Source of the DNA: Amycolatopsis japonica
GTDB taxonomy: Bacteria > Actinomycetota > Actinomycetes > Mycobacteriales > Pseudonocardiaceae
DNA length: 64,000 nucleotides
Direction of reading: 5' to 3'
Assembly (NCBI RefSeq): GCF_000732925.1
Contig: NZ_CP008953.1
Span: forward strand, 3,968,001 to 4,032,000
Positions 34,134 to 42,979 of the stretch are shown one piece after another; position 1 is the stretch's first letter; every line of letters starts with the position of its first letter. The position numbers and the translations under genes are program-made. Under the pieces are notes generated by a model that was not told the DNA's origin, made no database searches, and saw only the letters and a program-made list of their open reading frames with translations.

Positions 34134-35243
34134 ATGGTCGAGAACGCGAGCGTGGTAGCCGAGGAAAGTGCGCCGGAGCAGGCACGATGCGGGTTTCGCA
34201 AGTGCCGGGAGCCGCTGCCGCCGCCCGGACCGCGTGGAGGCAGGCCCTACGAGTTCTGCCCAGACCGGACATGGCCCGGCGGAAAAAGCTGCAAGCAACT
34301 GGCCGCGGCCGAACAGGCGCTACGGGAGGCGCTGGGCGACGAGGCCGTGCCGTCCGTGGCGCTGGCGGACGCCGGACAGGCCTTCGACCAGGCCGCCGCC
34401 GCGCTGACGGACCCTCTCCGAACGTTGAGCAACGCGCTCGACGCGGTCACCGCCCATCTGCGCGATGAGATCGCAGCTGCTGTCAGTCAAGCCGACGCCG
34501 CCCATGCGGCCGCGGCCGAAGCCGACCGGCAACGGGACGCCGCGCTGGAGCGGGCAGCCGAGGCCGAACACACCGCCGAGACGGCGACGGAAGCAGCACG
34601 AGTCGCTGAACAGGCTGAGCTTCGGGCCGAGGTGATCGCCGACGAGGCCGTCGAGGCCCGGTCCGCCGCCCAGCTGGCTCAAGCGAAAGCGGAATCGGCC
34701 ACCGCCGTGATCACGCAGCGGGCGAAAGAGGTCGCCGAAGAAGCGGCCGAACAGCGGACCCGGGCCGACAAGCTGGCCGCCACGCTCTCGGCCCGCGGCG
34801 AGGAACTGGCGACACGGACCGCTGAACGAGATGCCGCGTTGACCGCGCTGGCTGAGTCGGACGAGCGCCGCAAGACATGGGAGCGGCTCGTGGACACGCA
34901 AAAGCGCGAGCTGACCGCGGAGTTGGACGCGGTCCGGGGGGAGTTACGGGATCAAGACGTCCGCCATCGGGAAGCTCTCGCCGAGCAAGCAGCGCGCGAG
35001 ACGGCATCGCGCACGCGACTCGCAGACGTTCAAACCGAACTGACCGCCGTGCGCGGGCAACTCGCTGCGGCTCAGCTTCGGGTCACCCAATCCCAGGCAC
35101 TGCACGATCAAATCGCGGCAACGCTGTCCCGCATCCGCCAACGCGCCCTCGCCGCGACAGAGGAACCGTCGGCGCCGCTACGAAACGACCTACTGAAGAT
35201 TCTCCTCGGTGAGGAGATGACAACGGAGCCTGGCCGAACGTAA
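34134..35243 (+). CDS. Cys-motif coiled-coil protein (KfrA-like), paralogue A
   Basis: 369 residues. The N-terminus has a cysteine cluster, Cys19-x4-Cys24, LPPP, GGRP, Cys42 and Cys53, which looks like a small zinc-binding domain. From ~55 to ~340 the protein is an almost uninterrupted alanine/glutamate-rich coiled coil. The same N-terminal pattern, C-x4-C..LPPP..GGRP..C, opens the protein at 53939. The architecture recalls plasmid KfrA or chromosome-structuring proteins that bind DNA at the N-terminus and oligomerise through a long coil, but no KfrA domain can be claimed. Divergent from a tyrosine recombinase, which suggests a functional link. Confidence 0.75.
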   Translation: MVENASVVAEESAPEQARCGFRKCREPLPPPGPRGGRPYEFCPDRTWPGGKSCKQLAAAEQALREALGDEAVPSVALADAGQAFDQAAAALTDPLRTLSNALDAVTAHLRDEIAAAVSQADAAHAAAAEADRQRDAALERAAEAEHTAETATEAARVAEQAELRAEVIADEAVEARSAAQLAQAKAESATAVITQRAKEVAEEAAEQRTRADKLAATLSARGEELATRTAERDAALTALAESDERRKTWERLVDTQKRELTAELDAVRGELRDQDVRHREALAEQAARETASRTRLADVQTELTAVRGQLAAAQLRVTQSQALHDQIAATLSRIRQRALAATEEPSAPLRNDLLKILLGEEMTTEPGRT

Positions 35244-35265
35244 CCCGCTCAGCCCGTCACGCGGG

Positions 35266-35305
35266 AGCATGAGCTACACGCCGCAATGGGCGTGTAGCTC
35301 ATGCT
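35266..35305. terminator. 17-bp stem hairpin
   Basis: Arms 35266-35282 (AGCATGAGCTACACGCC) and 35289-35305 pair perfectly around a 6-nt loop, 23 bp after the coiled-coil gene. Terminator. Confidence 0.75.
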
Positions 35306-35360
35306 GACATGATGCCCCTGAAAGGCGGGCGTCGGCGCGCTGTGGGCTCGGGGGAGAAGC

Positions 35361-37025
35361 GTGCGAGACGATCATCCGGTTATCGCGGCGGCGGAGGCCG
35401 GGGATCTGGAGCGGCTGACGGACTTGCTGAGCGCCGAGCCGGAAGCCGTGAACGTCAGGGGCTGGATGGGCGTCACTCCGCTGATCGCGGCCACCTGGAA
35501 AGCCAATTCCGCCGCAGCGGTCCGCTTGCTGCTGGAGCATGGCGCGGATCCGCTTGCCGTTCGGAAGAACGGGGACGGAGCGCTGCATTGGGCGGCCAGC
35601 GGTGAGGTGGCAAGGCTGGTGGCTACAGCGGCCGGGCCGCCCGGACTGGCTGCGCGTTACCTGTTCGCCCAGACGCCGCTTCACGTCGTGGTCGAAAAAG
35701 GTTACGTGGAAGTGGCGCGGGCCTTCCTCGCCGCCGGCGCTGACCCTGCGCTGCTCGATGAGCACGGACACACACCACTGGATCTGGCCGACGACCCCTG
35801 TATCGCGCGCCTGTTGATCGAGGCCGGCGCCCCGCACCGGACAAGCCGATCGAGCACGCCGCTGCACGATGCCAGCCGACGGACCGCCACTGACGCGGTC
35901 TGGGAGCGGGTCGTCGATCTGCTGCTCGAGCGTGGCGCCGATCCGGGCGTGCGGAATGAACTCGGAAAGCTGCCTTCTGATCTGGTTGGCGAGCAGGGGC
36001 CGCAGGATCTGCGGGACCGGCTGAACGCCTTGGTGGTGGCATCCGGGCGTTCGGTGGAACTGCTACCCGACGAGGTAGCGGTGAGCCCGCAGCACCATGT
36101 TGCGGCTCGTCCGGATCGGCCGGAGGCGCTGACCGCCATGTATTCCGGCACGGTACTCGTGCGGTGGCAGCTGATCCCGACGCTCACCCCGGTCGAGATC
36201 ATCCGGGGGTCTGGGCGGAAGCGCAGTTTGGGCCCCTACACCGCGGGCGCCACGCTGGCCTCCGCCGACCAGGAGTCGGTGTGGCTGCAGGATTGGGATG
36301 ATCTGCGGCGATCTCGCCAGGTCCCCAAGGAGCTGCTGCCCGAGGACCTGTACGCCACCCCGGTGCTCTCTCCCGACGGACGGCAACTAGTGGTTCCTTC
36401 CTGCGAACGCGTGCATGTGATCGACCTCGATCGCGGTGAGATCGTCGGCGAGCTGGGCGGCTTCGGTGATTGGAGCGTGGAGCCGCGGTTCGCCCCGGAT
36501 GGGAGGACACTCGCCGTCGGCAACTCGATGCAGGGCAGCTGGTGGCTGACCGTGCTCGAACAAGGCGACGACGGGAATCTCCGGCAGCGCTACGAACGCG
36601 AGGACGGGCTCCCCACGGGTAACGGTCCCGAGATCGTCACTGACATCGCCTTCACCCCGGACGGGCACAGGTTCGCGACCTGGGTACGGCCCGACCACGG
36701 CCGCCGCGGGCCCGACGGCTACCGCGGCCTCGTCGCCACCACCTGGACACGGTCGGGCGAACCTGCCTGGCATCTGCACGTGGACGACGACATCACCGGC
36801 GCCCCAGGACACGCCACATCGGCGTCGCTGTGTTTCACCCCCGACGGCTCCTGGCTCGCGGTCGGGCTTGATTCGGGTGTCCTGTGGCTCAACGCCGAGT
36901 CCGGTACACCCGCACGCCACGACCACACCACAGGCCCGGTGAATGCCTTGGCAGCTCACCCCGACTTCGGCGTACTCGCCGCCACTGACCACGGACTACG
37001 CCTCGTCGATCCCGTTCCTCGTTGA
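35361..37025 (+). CDS. Ankyrin-repeat / WD40-like propeller fusion protein
   Basis: 554 residues from a GTG with GGGGAGAAG upstream. Residues ~1-220 are ankyrin repeats (GVTPLIAATWKANSAAAVRLLLEHGADP, TPLHVVVEKGYVEVARAFLAAGADP, STPLHDASRR...VVDLLLERGADP). From ~300 the protein has propeller-type repeats (TPVLSPDGRQLVVPS, EPRFAPDGRTLAVG, DIAFTPDGHRFATW, SLCFTPDGSWLAVG). Both halves are protein-interaction folds and no enzymatic motif is visible. The fusion is unusual. No signal peptide, so cytoplasmic. It lies between the coiled-coil gene and a convergent WXG-propeller gene. Confidence 0.82.
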   Translation: MRDDHPVIAAAEAGDLERLTDLLSAEPEAVNVRGWMGVTPLIAATWKANSAAAVRLLLEHGADPLAVRKNGDGALHWAASGEVARLVATAAGPPGLAARYLFAQTPLHVVVEKGYVEVARAFLAAGADPALLDEHGHTPLDLADDPCIARLLIEAGAPHRTSRSSTPLHDASRRTATDAVWERVVDLLLERGADPGVRNELGKLPSDLVGEQGPQDLRDRLNALVVASGRSVELLPDEVAVSPQHHVAARPDRPEALTAMYSGTVLVRWQLIPTLTPVEIIRGSGRKRSLGPYTAGATLASADQESVWLQDWDDLRRSRQVPKELLPEDLYATPVLSPDGRQLVVPSCERVHVIDLDRGEIVGELGGFGDWSVEPRFAPDGRTLAVGNSMQGSWWLTVLEQGDDGNLRQRYEREDGLPTGNGPEIVTDIAFTPDGHRFATWVRPDHGRRGPDGYRGLVATTWTRSGEPAWHLHVDDDITGAPGHATSASLCFTPDGSWLAVGLDSGVLWLNAESGTPARHDHTTGPVNALAAHPDFGVLAATDHGLRLVDPVPR

Positions 37026-37055
37026 ATCACATCGGCAATCCCCCTTGCCGGTAGG

Positions 37056-38705
37056 TCAGGAGAGGACTTCGCCGAGCTTGTCCAGCCCTTCCTTAACCCC
37101 GTCCTCGACGCGCCGGTACGTGTCCGCCCCGGTGACCAGGCTGTCCGCGATGCCGCCGACCGTTTCCACTCCCGCCGTCAGCCGGTCGCCCGCCGCCGTG
37201 ACGTGCTTGGTCAGCGCGTCGCTGAAGGTGGTCGCCGCGGGCACGTCGCCGAGCAGATGCGGCACGAGTTGCAGCCGCGACATCGCGCCGGCCGCGGTGC
37301 TCAACGTCGACGTCGCCCCGTCCAGGACGCCCGCGGCACCGACCAGCGAGTCGGGGTCGGTTTCGTATCCGGCGTCGCCGGGGGAGAGCGCGCCGTCGGG
37401 GTCGAGGCCGAGTTCGTCCAGGGAGATCCTGGTCAGCTCCGGTTCGTCCCACTTCGAGCCTGGGTTCTTCTGGTAGCCGTAGGCGCCGGATTCGTGCGCC
37501 AGCACGATCTCCCCGTCGATTTCGACGGCCTCCTCGACGCCGTGGGAGTCGTAGCCGTCCTCGTTGCCCAGCTCGCCGCCCTTCAGCTCGATCTCTTCGC
37601 GATCGTTGAAGTCGTACCACTCCGGCGTCCGGTCCTGCCGGTAGAACTTGCCGCTGTGCCCGTCCGAGGACGAAAAGATGAACTCGTCGTCGCGCACCAC
37701 GACACCCTGGACGTTGTTCGGCGTCTCGATCGGATCTCCGGCTTCGTCCGGACGGGGTGAGCCGTCGGGGCCGACCGGGACTTCGTAGAGCCGGTTGTTG
37801 GTGTAGTCGCCCACGAAGAGTTTGCCTTGCGCGTAGGTGACGTAGCTGTGGGCGGGTGTGTCGACCACGTCCACGGCGTTGACCGGTTTGCCGCTGTCCT
37901 GCGCGGCGTCGAGTTCGGCCTTGTCGTAGACGTACACGTAGCCGTTGGACGACACCCAGACGTGCTCGCCGTCCGTCGCGACGCCGCCGGTGTGCGTGGG
38001 CGCGCCGACGTCGCCATTGCCGTTGAGGTAGACGTTCCCCGTTTCCACGCCGGTCTCGTAGTCGACGTAGGTCAGCCTGCTCGGCGTCAGCCCGGGGCCG
38101 ATGGGGCTGTCGCCGGAGCCGTCCCCATCACCGTCGTGGTATGAGCCCACCAGCAGGTTCTCGCCGTCGTAGGCCAAGCCCTGGGAGGTCCACGGCTCGC
38201 CTGGGTTGACGCCGCTGATGTCGGCGTTGCCGTCGCTGTCCCAGCCCTCGCTTCCGCCGCCGTCGGTCGTGGCCGCCAGCGCGGTGAGCCGGCTTTCGTA
38301 GGTCTGCTGCGCGACGGTCAGGGCCCGGATGGTCTTCATCGCGATCTCCGGCGCTTCGAGGAGGTCGGTCAGGCCGAGCTTGCGCCAGGGGCCGATGGCG
38401 GTGTCGGCCGACGTCCGCAGCGCGGAGTACGCCTTCGCGGCGCCCTTGACCGCCGCTTCGGCGGTGTTGAGCTGGGTGTACACCTCGGCGACGGTTCGCG
38501 AGGACTGTTTCGCCTTGCCGACGAACTCCGCCGCCGCTTTCCCGCGCCAGGACCGGGCCGCTCGCAGGGCGCCGTCGGAGATCCCGTCCGCCACGGTCTG
38601 CAACGACGTCTTGGCGTCGGCGATGGTGGCGCCGACCTCGGCGATGCCCGCCGCGTCCCCCGACGTGAGCTTGGCGTAGAGCGGTTCGGGATCCAGGAAC
38701 GGCAT
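37056..38705 (-). CDS. WXG-domain protein with beta-propeller, type VII substrate-like
   Basis: 549 residues. ATG 38705 is chosen because GAGGAG lies 6 nt upstream. Residues ~1-150 form a helical hairpin with W53-R54-G55, the WxG turn of ESX substrates. Residues ~155-430 look like a propeller with repeated VATDGEHVWVSSNG, LFVGDYTNNRLYEVP and VVVRDDEFIFSSSDG units and Asp-rich loops (HDGDGDGSGDS) that may bind calcium. The C-terminal ~100 are helical. There is no Sec signal, consistent with type VII export. The cargo role is unknown. Confidence 0.72.
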   Translation of the reverse strand: MPFLDPEPLYAKLTSGDAAGIAEVGATIADAKTSLQTVADGISDGALRAARSWRGKAAAEFVGKAKQSSRTVAEVYTQLNTAEAAVKGAAKAYSALRTSADTAIGPWRKLGLTDLLEAPEIAMKTIRALTVAQQTYESRLTALAATTDGGGSEGWDSDGNADISGVNPGEPWTSQGLAYDGENLLVGSYHDGDGDGSGDSPIGPGLTPSRLTYVDYETGVETGNVYLNGNGDVGAPTHTGGVATDGEHVWVSSNGYVYVYDKAELDAAQDSGKPVNAVDVVDTPAHSYVTYAQGKLFVGDYTNNRLYEVPVGPDGSPRPDEAGDPIETPNNVQGVVVRDDEFIFSSSDGHSGKFYRQDRTPEWYDFNDREEIELKGGELGNEDGYDSHGVEEAVEIDGEIVLAHESGAYGYQKNPGSKWDEPELTRISLDELGLDPDGALSPGDAGYETDPDSLVGAAGVLDGATSTLSTAAGAMSRLQLVPHLLGDVPAATTFSDALTKHVTAAGDRLTAGVETVGGIADSLVTGADTYRRVEDGVKEGLDKLGEVLS

Positions 38706-38807
38706 CGGCTTCTCCTCGGGCAAACCCCTGGTCAGGGCGGGTCGTGCGCGTTCAGACGTCGGAAGGCCGACACCGGTTCCCCCGCATCACCCACCCCCTC
38801 CCCGGGG

Positions 38808-39587
38808 TCAGGCCAGCATGCCGCCGTCCACCCGCAGGACCGCTCCGGTCACGTAGGAGGCGCGATCGCTCAGCAGCCACGCCGCGGCCTGCGCGATCTC
38901 CTCGGGCTCGGCCACCCGCCCCAGCGGGGTCTGGGCGTTGAGCCGCTGCAGGATGTCCGGCGAGCTCTCGACCCACTCGGAGAACATCTCGGTCAGCGTC
39001 GTGCCGGGTGCGACGGCGTTGATCCGGATCCCTTCCGGGCCGTAGGTGGCGGCGGCCGACGCGGTGAGGCTGTTGACGCCGCGTTTCATCGCGCCGTACG
39101 CGGGGAGTTCCGGGTTGGCCATCAGGCTGCCGACGCTGCTGTTGTTGACGATGGCGCCGGTCTTCGCGGTGGCGCGGATGGCCTCGATCTCGGCGACCAT
39201 GGCCAGCCACGGACCCTTCAGGTTCACGGCATAGATATGGTCGAAATCGGCCTCGGTCACCTGGTCCATCGGGCCGGGCGGCACGTTGGTCGCGCCGTTG
39301 TTGAACGCGACGTCAAGCCTGCCGTGCAGTTCCACCGCGCGGTCGACGGCCGCGCGGATGCTAGACGCGTCGCCGAGGTCGCAGACGACGTGGTCCGCGA
39401 TGCCGCCCTCCGCGCGGATCTCCTCGGCCACGGTCTTCAGCTGGGACTCGGTGCGGGCGGCGAGCACGACGCGGGCGCCTTCCCTGGCGAACAGCCGCGC
39501 CGCGGCGGCGCCGATACCTCGGCCGGCACCGGTGATGAAGGCGACCTTGCCCTCGAGCAGGCCTGAAACAGTCGTTGTGGTGGTCAT
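38808..39587 (-). CDS. Short-chain dehydrogenase/reductase
   Basis: 259 residues from the ATG at 39587. A classical SDR: VAFITGAGRGIGAAAARLF binds NAD(P), FNNGATN corresponds to NNAG, the catalytic Ser is in NNSSVGS, and the Tyr/Lys pair is in YGAMKRG. The C-terminus TGAVLRVDGGMLA is standard. Divergent from an XRE regulator 85 bp away, which probably controls it; the spacer contains CCAGG/CCTGG half-sites. Confidence 0.87.
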   Translation of the reverse strand: MTTTTTVSGLLEGKVAFITGAGRGIGAAAARLFAREGARVVLAARTESQLKTVAEEIRAEGGIADHVVCDLGDASSIRAAVDRAVELHGRLDVAFNNGATNVPPGPMDQVTEADFDHIYAVNLKGPWLAMVAEIEAIRATAKTGAIVNNSSVGSLMANPELPAYGAMKRGVNSLTASAAATYGPEGIRINAVAPGTTLTEMFSEWVESSPDILQRLNAQTPLGRVAEPEEIAQAAAWLLSDRASYVTGAVLRVDGGMLA

Positions 39588-39672
39588 GGCACCGAGGGTT
39601 CTCCCGCTTTCGGCGCCTATCCAGGCATCGGCGGTACCTGGCTGGCGGGCCGCCATCGTCCACACTGGAGTG

Positions 39673-40524
39673 GTGGACAGACGACAACTGGCGGACTTCC
39701 TGCGCAGCAGGCGCGAGCGGATCACCCCCGCCGACGTCGGCCTTCCCGCCGGGCCACGCCGCCGCACCCCCGGCCTTCGGCGCGAGGAGGTGGCGCAGCT
39801 GGCCTACATCTCGACCGAGTACTACACGCGGCTGGAGCAGGCTCGCGGTCCGCGTCCCTCGCGTGAGGTGCTGGGCGGGCTGACCAGGGCGCTTCGGCTG
39901 TCGGATGTGGAACGGGACCACCTGCACCACCTCGCCGGCGCGCCGCCGGGACCACCGCCTGGCCCGTCGCGTGAGGTCCGGCCGAGCATTCTCGCGCTGC
40001 TGCACCGCCTTCCGCAGGCGGCGGCGATCGTGCTGTCGGCGACCTACGAGGTGCTCGCCTGGAACGACCTCGCCGCGGCGCTGATGGAGGACTTCTCCGC
40101 GCTGCCCCGGCGGGACCGCAATCTCGTGCGCCGCGCGTTCCTCGGGCCGCTGCCGGAGGGGCGGCGGCTGTACGGGGTGTCCGATGTGGACGAGTTCGCG
40201 GCGAGCGCGGTCCGGAATCTGCGGGTCACCGCGGGCCGTTATCCCGACGACCCCGAAGTCGCCGGGCTGATCCGGGAACTCCTCGACGGCAGTGAGGAAT
40301 TCGCCCGGCTGTGGGCCGCGCACGACGTCTGCGCCGCGCCCACGCTGTGCAAGACGTTCCAGCACCCGGTGGTCGGCCCGGTCAGCGTGAACTGCGACGT
40401 CCTCGACATCAGCGACCGGGACCAGCAGGTCGTGATCTACACCGCCGATCCCGGCACTCCGTCGGAGAACGCGCTGCGGCTGCTATCCGTCGTCGGGACG
40501 CAGCGGATGGACGCTCCGCTCTGA
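39673..40524 (+). CDS. XRE/MmyB-type helix-turn-helix regulator
   Basis: 283 residues from the GTG at 39673. The HTH is TPGLRREEVAQLAYISTEYYTRLEQARG with the PRPSREVLGGLTRALRL continuation, and the C-terminal ~180 form the MmyB-like ligand-binding domain (PAAIVLSATYEVLAWNDLAAALM..., DLVRRAFL-like segment). CACACT at 39662-39667 lies 5 nt before the GTG, so it may be leaderless. Such regulators usually repress the divergent SDR gene. Two bases after its stop begins one arm of the 17-bp inverted repeat that brackets the next gene. Confidence 0.87.
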   Translation: MDRRQLADFLRSRRERITPADVGLPAGPRRRTPGLRREEVAQLAYISTEYYTRLEQARGPRPSREVLGGLTRALRLSDVERDHLHHLAGAPPGPPPGPSREVRPSILALLHRLPQAAAIVLSATYEVLAWNDLAAALMEDFSALPRRDRNLVRRAFLGPLPEGRRLYGVSDVDEFAASAVRNLRVTAGRYPDDPEVAGLIRELLDGSEEFARLWAAHDVCAAPTLCKTFQHPVVGPVSVNCDVLDISDRDQQVVIYTADPGTPSENALRLLSVVGTQRMDAPL

Positions 40525-41706
40525 TGGTTTTGTAGGTTCCCTCGATACCAGCGGGTCGATCCTGAGCGCGATCGCGAGCGCGAAGCGGCCTGCCGGGTCG
40601 TCGATCGTGCCGCCGAACAGCGTCCGCAACTGCCGGATCCGGTACCGGACGGTCTGGACGTGGACGTGCAGTTCGACGCCGATCGCCTGCGGCTGATCAG
40701 GCCGCGCGAGCCAGGCGGCGAGGGTCGTGGTGAGCCGTTGCCGCGCCGGTTCCGGGAGACCGGCCAACGGCGCGAGGACGTCTTCCGCGAACTCGGCGGC
40801 GAGTTCGGGATCGGCGGTCAGCAGCAGATCGATGCGGTGATCGGTGGTGTGGACGAGGGGACTGTCGCCGAGCGCGCCGGTGCGGGTCAGCCGCCAGAGC
40901 GCGCTCGCCCGGCGGGCACCGAGCGCGGCCGAGCGGAGCGGCACGATCGGGCCCACGCCTGCCTGGTCGTCGCCGAGCAGGTCCCGCAACCGGCCGAGGT
41001 ACCACTCGAGCCGGTCGGCGGGCATGACCACCGCGGTCAGGTCGTGGTGACGGCCGACCAGCACCCGCCCCGGCATCCGGTCCAGCAGCTGGGGTGCGAC
41101 ATCGGCGCTGGTGACCGCGACGACGAGCCTGCCGGGCAGGACCCACATGGCTTGGCTCGCGGCGTCTTCGAGCAAATCCCGGCTGGCGGCCGGTTCGGCG
41201 AGCAGGAGACCCAGGAGCCGGTCCCGCCGCGCTTGCCCGGCCCGCGCCGCCTGTGAGCGTGCTTCGGCGTATCCGTCGGCGGCCGCCGCCGAGAGTTCCG
41301 CGATGAAGGCGAAAAGCGCCTCGCCGAGTTCGACGATCGCCTGGGTCGGCAGATCCACCGCCGGTGCCGCCGAGGTCAGCTGCCGCCACACGCCCAGCGC
41401 TGCGGATTGGTAGAAGCCGAGCATCTCCTCGAGGCTGCGGCCGGCGGTGTGCTGGGCCCGGCCCTGCGCGCGGTAGACCTCCCGGTCGGTGGTGATGTCG
41501 GGATGGCCGATCTCGCTGAAGAAGGCGTGCAGCGCGACGTCGAGGGTGACTTGGAGGTTCGCCGCCGTCCGGTCGTCCAGCGGGGTCCGCAGCCCGGCAC
41601 GGACCTGGTCCATCGCGGCGGACGCGATCGCGGCGGTGTCGGGCTCCAGGCGGGTCAGCACCGAGGCGTCGAGCCTGCGCCAGGGCTGTGCCGACGCCTT
41701 CGTCAT
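40483..41706 (-). CDS. PucR/CdaR-type helix-turn-helix regulator
   Basis: 407 residues. The N-terminal region (AAIASAAMDQVRAGLRTPLDDRTAANLQVTLDVALHAFFSEIG) is the RsbT-antagonist-like domain found in actinobacterial PucR proteins, and the C-terminal HTH is IGVELHVHVQTVRYRIRQLRTLFGG. The start codon at 41706 abuts an inverted repeat arm (41708-41724); the other arm (40527-40543) lies inside the last codons, and the final ~14 residues are read from sequence antisense to the XRE gene. This suggests the gene arrived as a unit and now reads through into its flank. Target unknown. Confidence 0.85.
   Translation of the reverse strand: MTKASAQPWRRLDASVLTRLEPDTAAIASAAMDQVRAGLRTPLDDRTAANLQVTLDVALHAFFSEIGHPDITTDREVYRAQGRAQHTAGRSLEEMLGFYQSAALGVWRQLTSAAPAVDLPTQAIVELGEALFAFIAELSAAAADGYAEARSQAARAGQARRDRLLGLLLAEPAASRDLLEDAASQAMWVLPGRLVVAVTSADVAPQLLDRMPGRVLVGRHHDLTAVVMPADRLEWYLGRLRDLLGDDQAGVGPIVPLRSAALGARRASALWRLTRTGALGDSPLVHTTDHRIDLLLTADPELAAEFAEDVLAPLAGLPEPARQRLTTTLAAWLARPDQPQAIGVELHVHVQTVRYRIRQLRTLFGGTIDDPAGRFALAIALRIDPLVSREPTKPSERSVHPLRPDDG
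40527..40543 (+). repeat. Left arm of 17-bp inverted repeat around PucR gene
   Basis: GTTTTGTAGGTTCCCTC at 40527-40543 is the exact reverse complement of 41708-41724. It begins 2 bp after the XRE stop codon. Confidence 0.85.
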
Positions 41707-41707
41707 A

Positions 41708-41724
41708 GAGGGAACCTACAAAAC
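41708..41724 (-). repeat. Right arm of 17-bp inverted repeat around PucR gene
   Basis: GAGGGAACCTACAAAAC at 41708-41724 is the exact inverse of 40527-40543 and ends one base before the PucR start codon. The arms enclose about 1.2 kb. The outer flanks read CTGAT and CCGAT, a possible imperfect 5-bp duplication. Confidence 0.85.
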
Positions 41725-41816
41725 TCCGATCAAGAACGCGCGCCTCCGTTCTAGTGGTTCTGCCCGCTCCGGCGGACGCTGACCGCAGCATTCGACGACG
41801 CATGCAGGAGGCGGCA

Positions 41817-42683
41817 GTGACACGCTGGGGAAGAATCGCCCGGATCGCCGCGGTGGCGGGCACCGCACTGACCCTCGTCGGAATCGGGACACCGGCCCTC
41901 GCCTCGGCGGAGCGGCAGGTGTACGTCGCGATGGGTGACTCGTTCTCAGCGGGCTCGGTGGTGCTGCCGCAGTCCGATCTGCTCACCTGCGCCCGGTCGG
42001 CGATCAACTACGCGGGTCTGCTGGCGAAGCAGATCGAGGTCGACGAACTGCGCGACGTCACCTGTGGCGCCGCGACCACGGCCCATTTCACCAACCCGCA
42101 AAAGGGCATCATCTCCGGCACGAACCCGCCGCAGTACGACGCGCTCTCGGCCGACACGACACTGGTGACCGTCGGCATCGGCGGCAACGACATCGGTTTG
42201 GTCGGGCTCGCGACGTCGTGCGTGAACCTGCTGCCGGTGGGTGCTTCGTGCAAGGCGGCCAACACCACGGGCGGGGTGGACAAGTACGCCACCAAGATCG
42301 ACGCCTTCGCCGCGACCTACGGCACGGTGATCGAGACGATCCGCCAGCGCGCGCCGAAGGCCGAGATCGTCATGGTGGGCTATCCGACCGGGATCAAATC
42401 CGGTGGCTGCTGGCCACTCGTCCCGGTCCTGCCGCAGGACGCCGACTACATCCAGGCCAACATCGACCGGCTCAACGCGCGGATGGCCGAGCAGTCCGCC
42501 GCGCACGGCGCGAAGTACGTCGACATCCGGACGCCGAGCATCGGTCACGACGCCTGCCAGCCGATCGGCGTCAAATGGATCGAAGGGCTGATCCCGTCGG
42601 TGGTGAACAACAGTTTCGCCCCGCTGCACCCGAACGCCGCCGGTCTCGCGGCCGTGGTGCCGAGTATCCGGAAGGTGCTGTAG
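41817..42683 (+). CDS. Secreted SGNH/GDSL lipase-esterase
   Basis: 288 residues from the GTG at 41817 with AGGAG 6 nt upstream. A signal peptide ends near GTPALASA. Block I is MGDSFSAG with the nucleophile Ser42, followed by GIGGNDIG (block III) and the C-terminal PLHPNAAG with the catalytic His. Six or more cysteines in the mature protein fit the disulfide-rich Streptomyces lipase family (as in S. coelicolor and S. rimosus enzymes). An extracellular lipase/esterase is likely. Confidence 0.9.
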   Translation: MTRWGRIARIAAVAGTALTLVGIGTPALASAERQVYVAMGDSFSAGSVVLPQSDLLTCARSAINYAGLLAKQIEVDELRDVTCGAATTAHFTNPQKGIISGTNPPQYDALSADTTLVTVGIGGNDIGLVGLATSCVNLLPVGASCKAANTTGGVDKYATKIDAFAATYGTVIETIRQRAPKAEIVMVGYPTGIKSGGCWPLVPVLPQDADYIQANIDRLNARMAEQSAAHGAKYVDIRTPSIGHDACQPIGVKWIEGLIPSVVNNSFAPLHPNAAGLAAVVPSIRKVL

Positions 42684-42814
42684 CGCCGTCGACGGGCATG
42701 TCTCGTGAGTCGTGGCTCGCCACCGAGGCCTAGCGCGCCCCCTCGGACTTTAAAAAGGGTCACTTTTCGAGATCAAAGCGCCCGAGTTGGGTACTTTGCG
42801 TAGTACTGGCCGCG

Positions 42815-42862
42815 GGTCGTGAGTGGCAATGGTCGTTCTAACCCTCTTTGCCACTCACGACC
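42815..42862. terminator. Hairpin after lipase gene
   Basis: Perfect 15-bp arms GGTCGTGAGTGGCAA (42815-42829) and 42848-42862 with an 18-nt loop. The core CGTGAGTGG is shared with the hairpin at 5831. The 248 bp between the lipase stop and the insertion sequence otherwise hold no gene. Confidence 0.65.
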
Positions 42863-42896
42863 CCGCGCGAAACTGGACTTACAGGCACACCAGCAG

Positions 42897-42916
42897 TACG
42901 TGAAGGCCCCCTTCAC
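42897..42916 (+). repeat. Left arm of palindrome split by the IS
   Basis: TACGTGAAGGCCCCCTTCAC at 42897-42916 is the exact inverse of 44283-44302. The two arms would form one 20-bp-stem terminator between the lipase and subtilase genes if the IS were removed. Confidence 0.85.
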
Positions 42917-42979
42917 CTTGGGTTCTAGTGGTGGTTGCAACACCTGAGTTGTTCAGGGGTTGTGTTGTTCGAGATCCGT

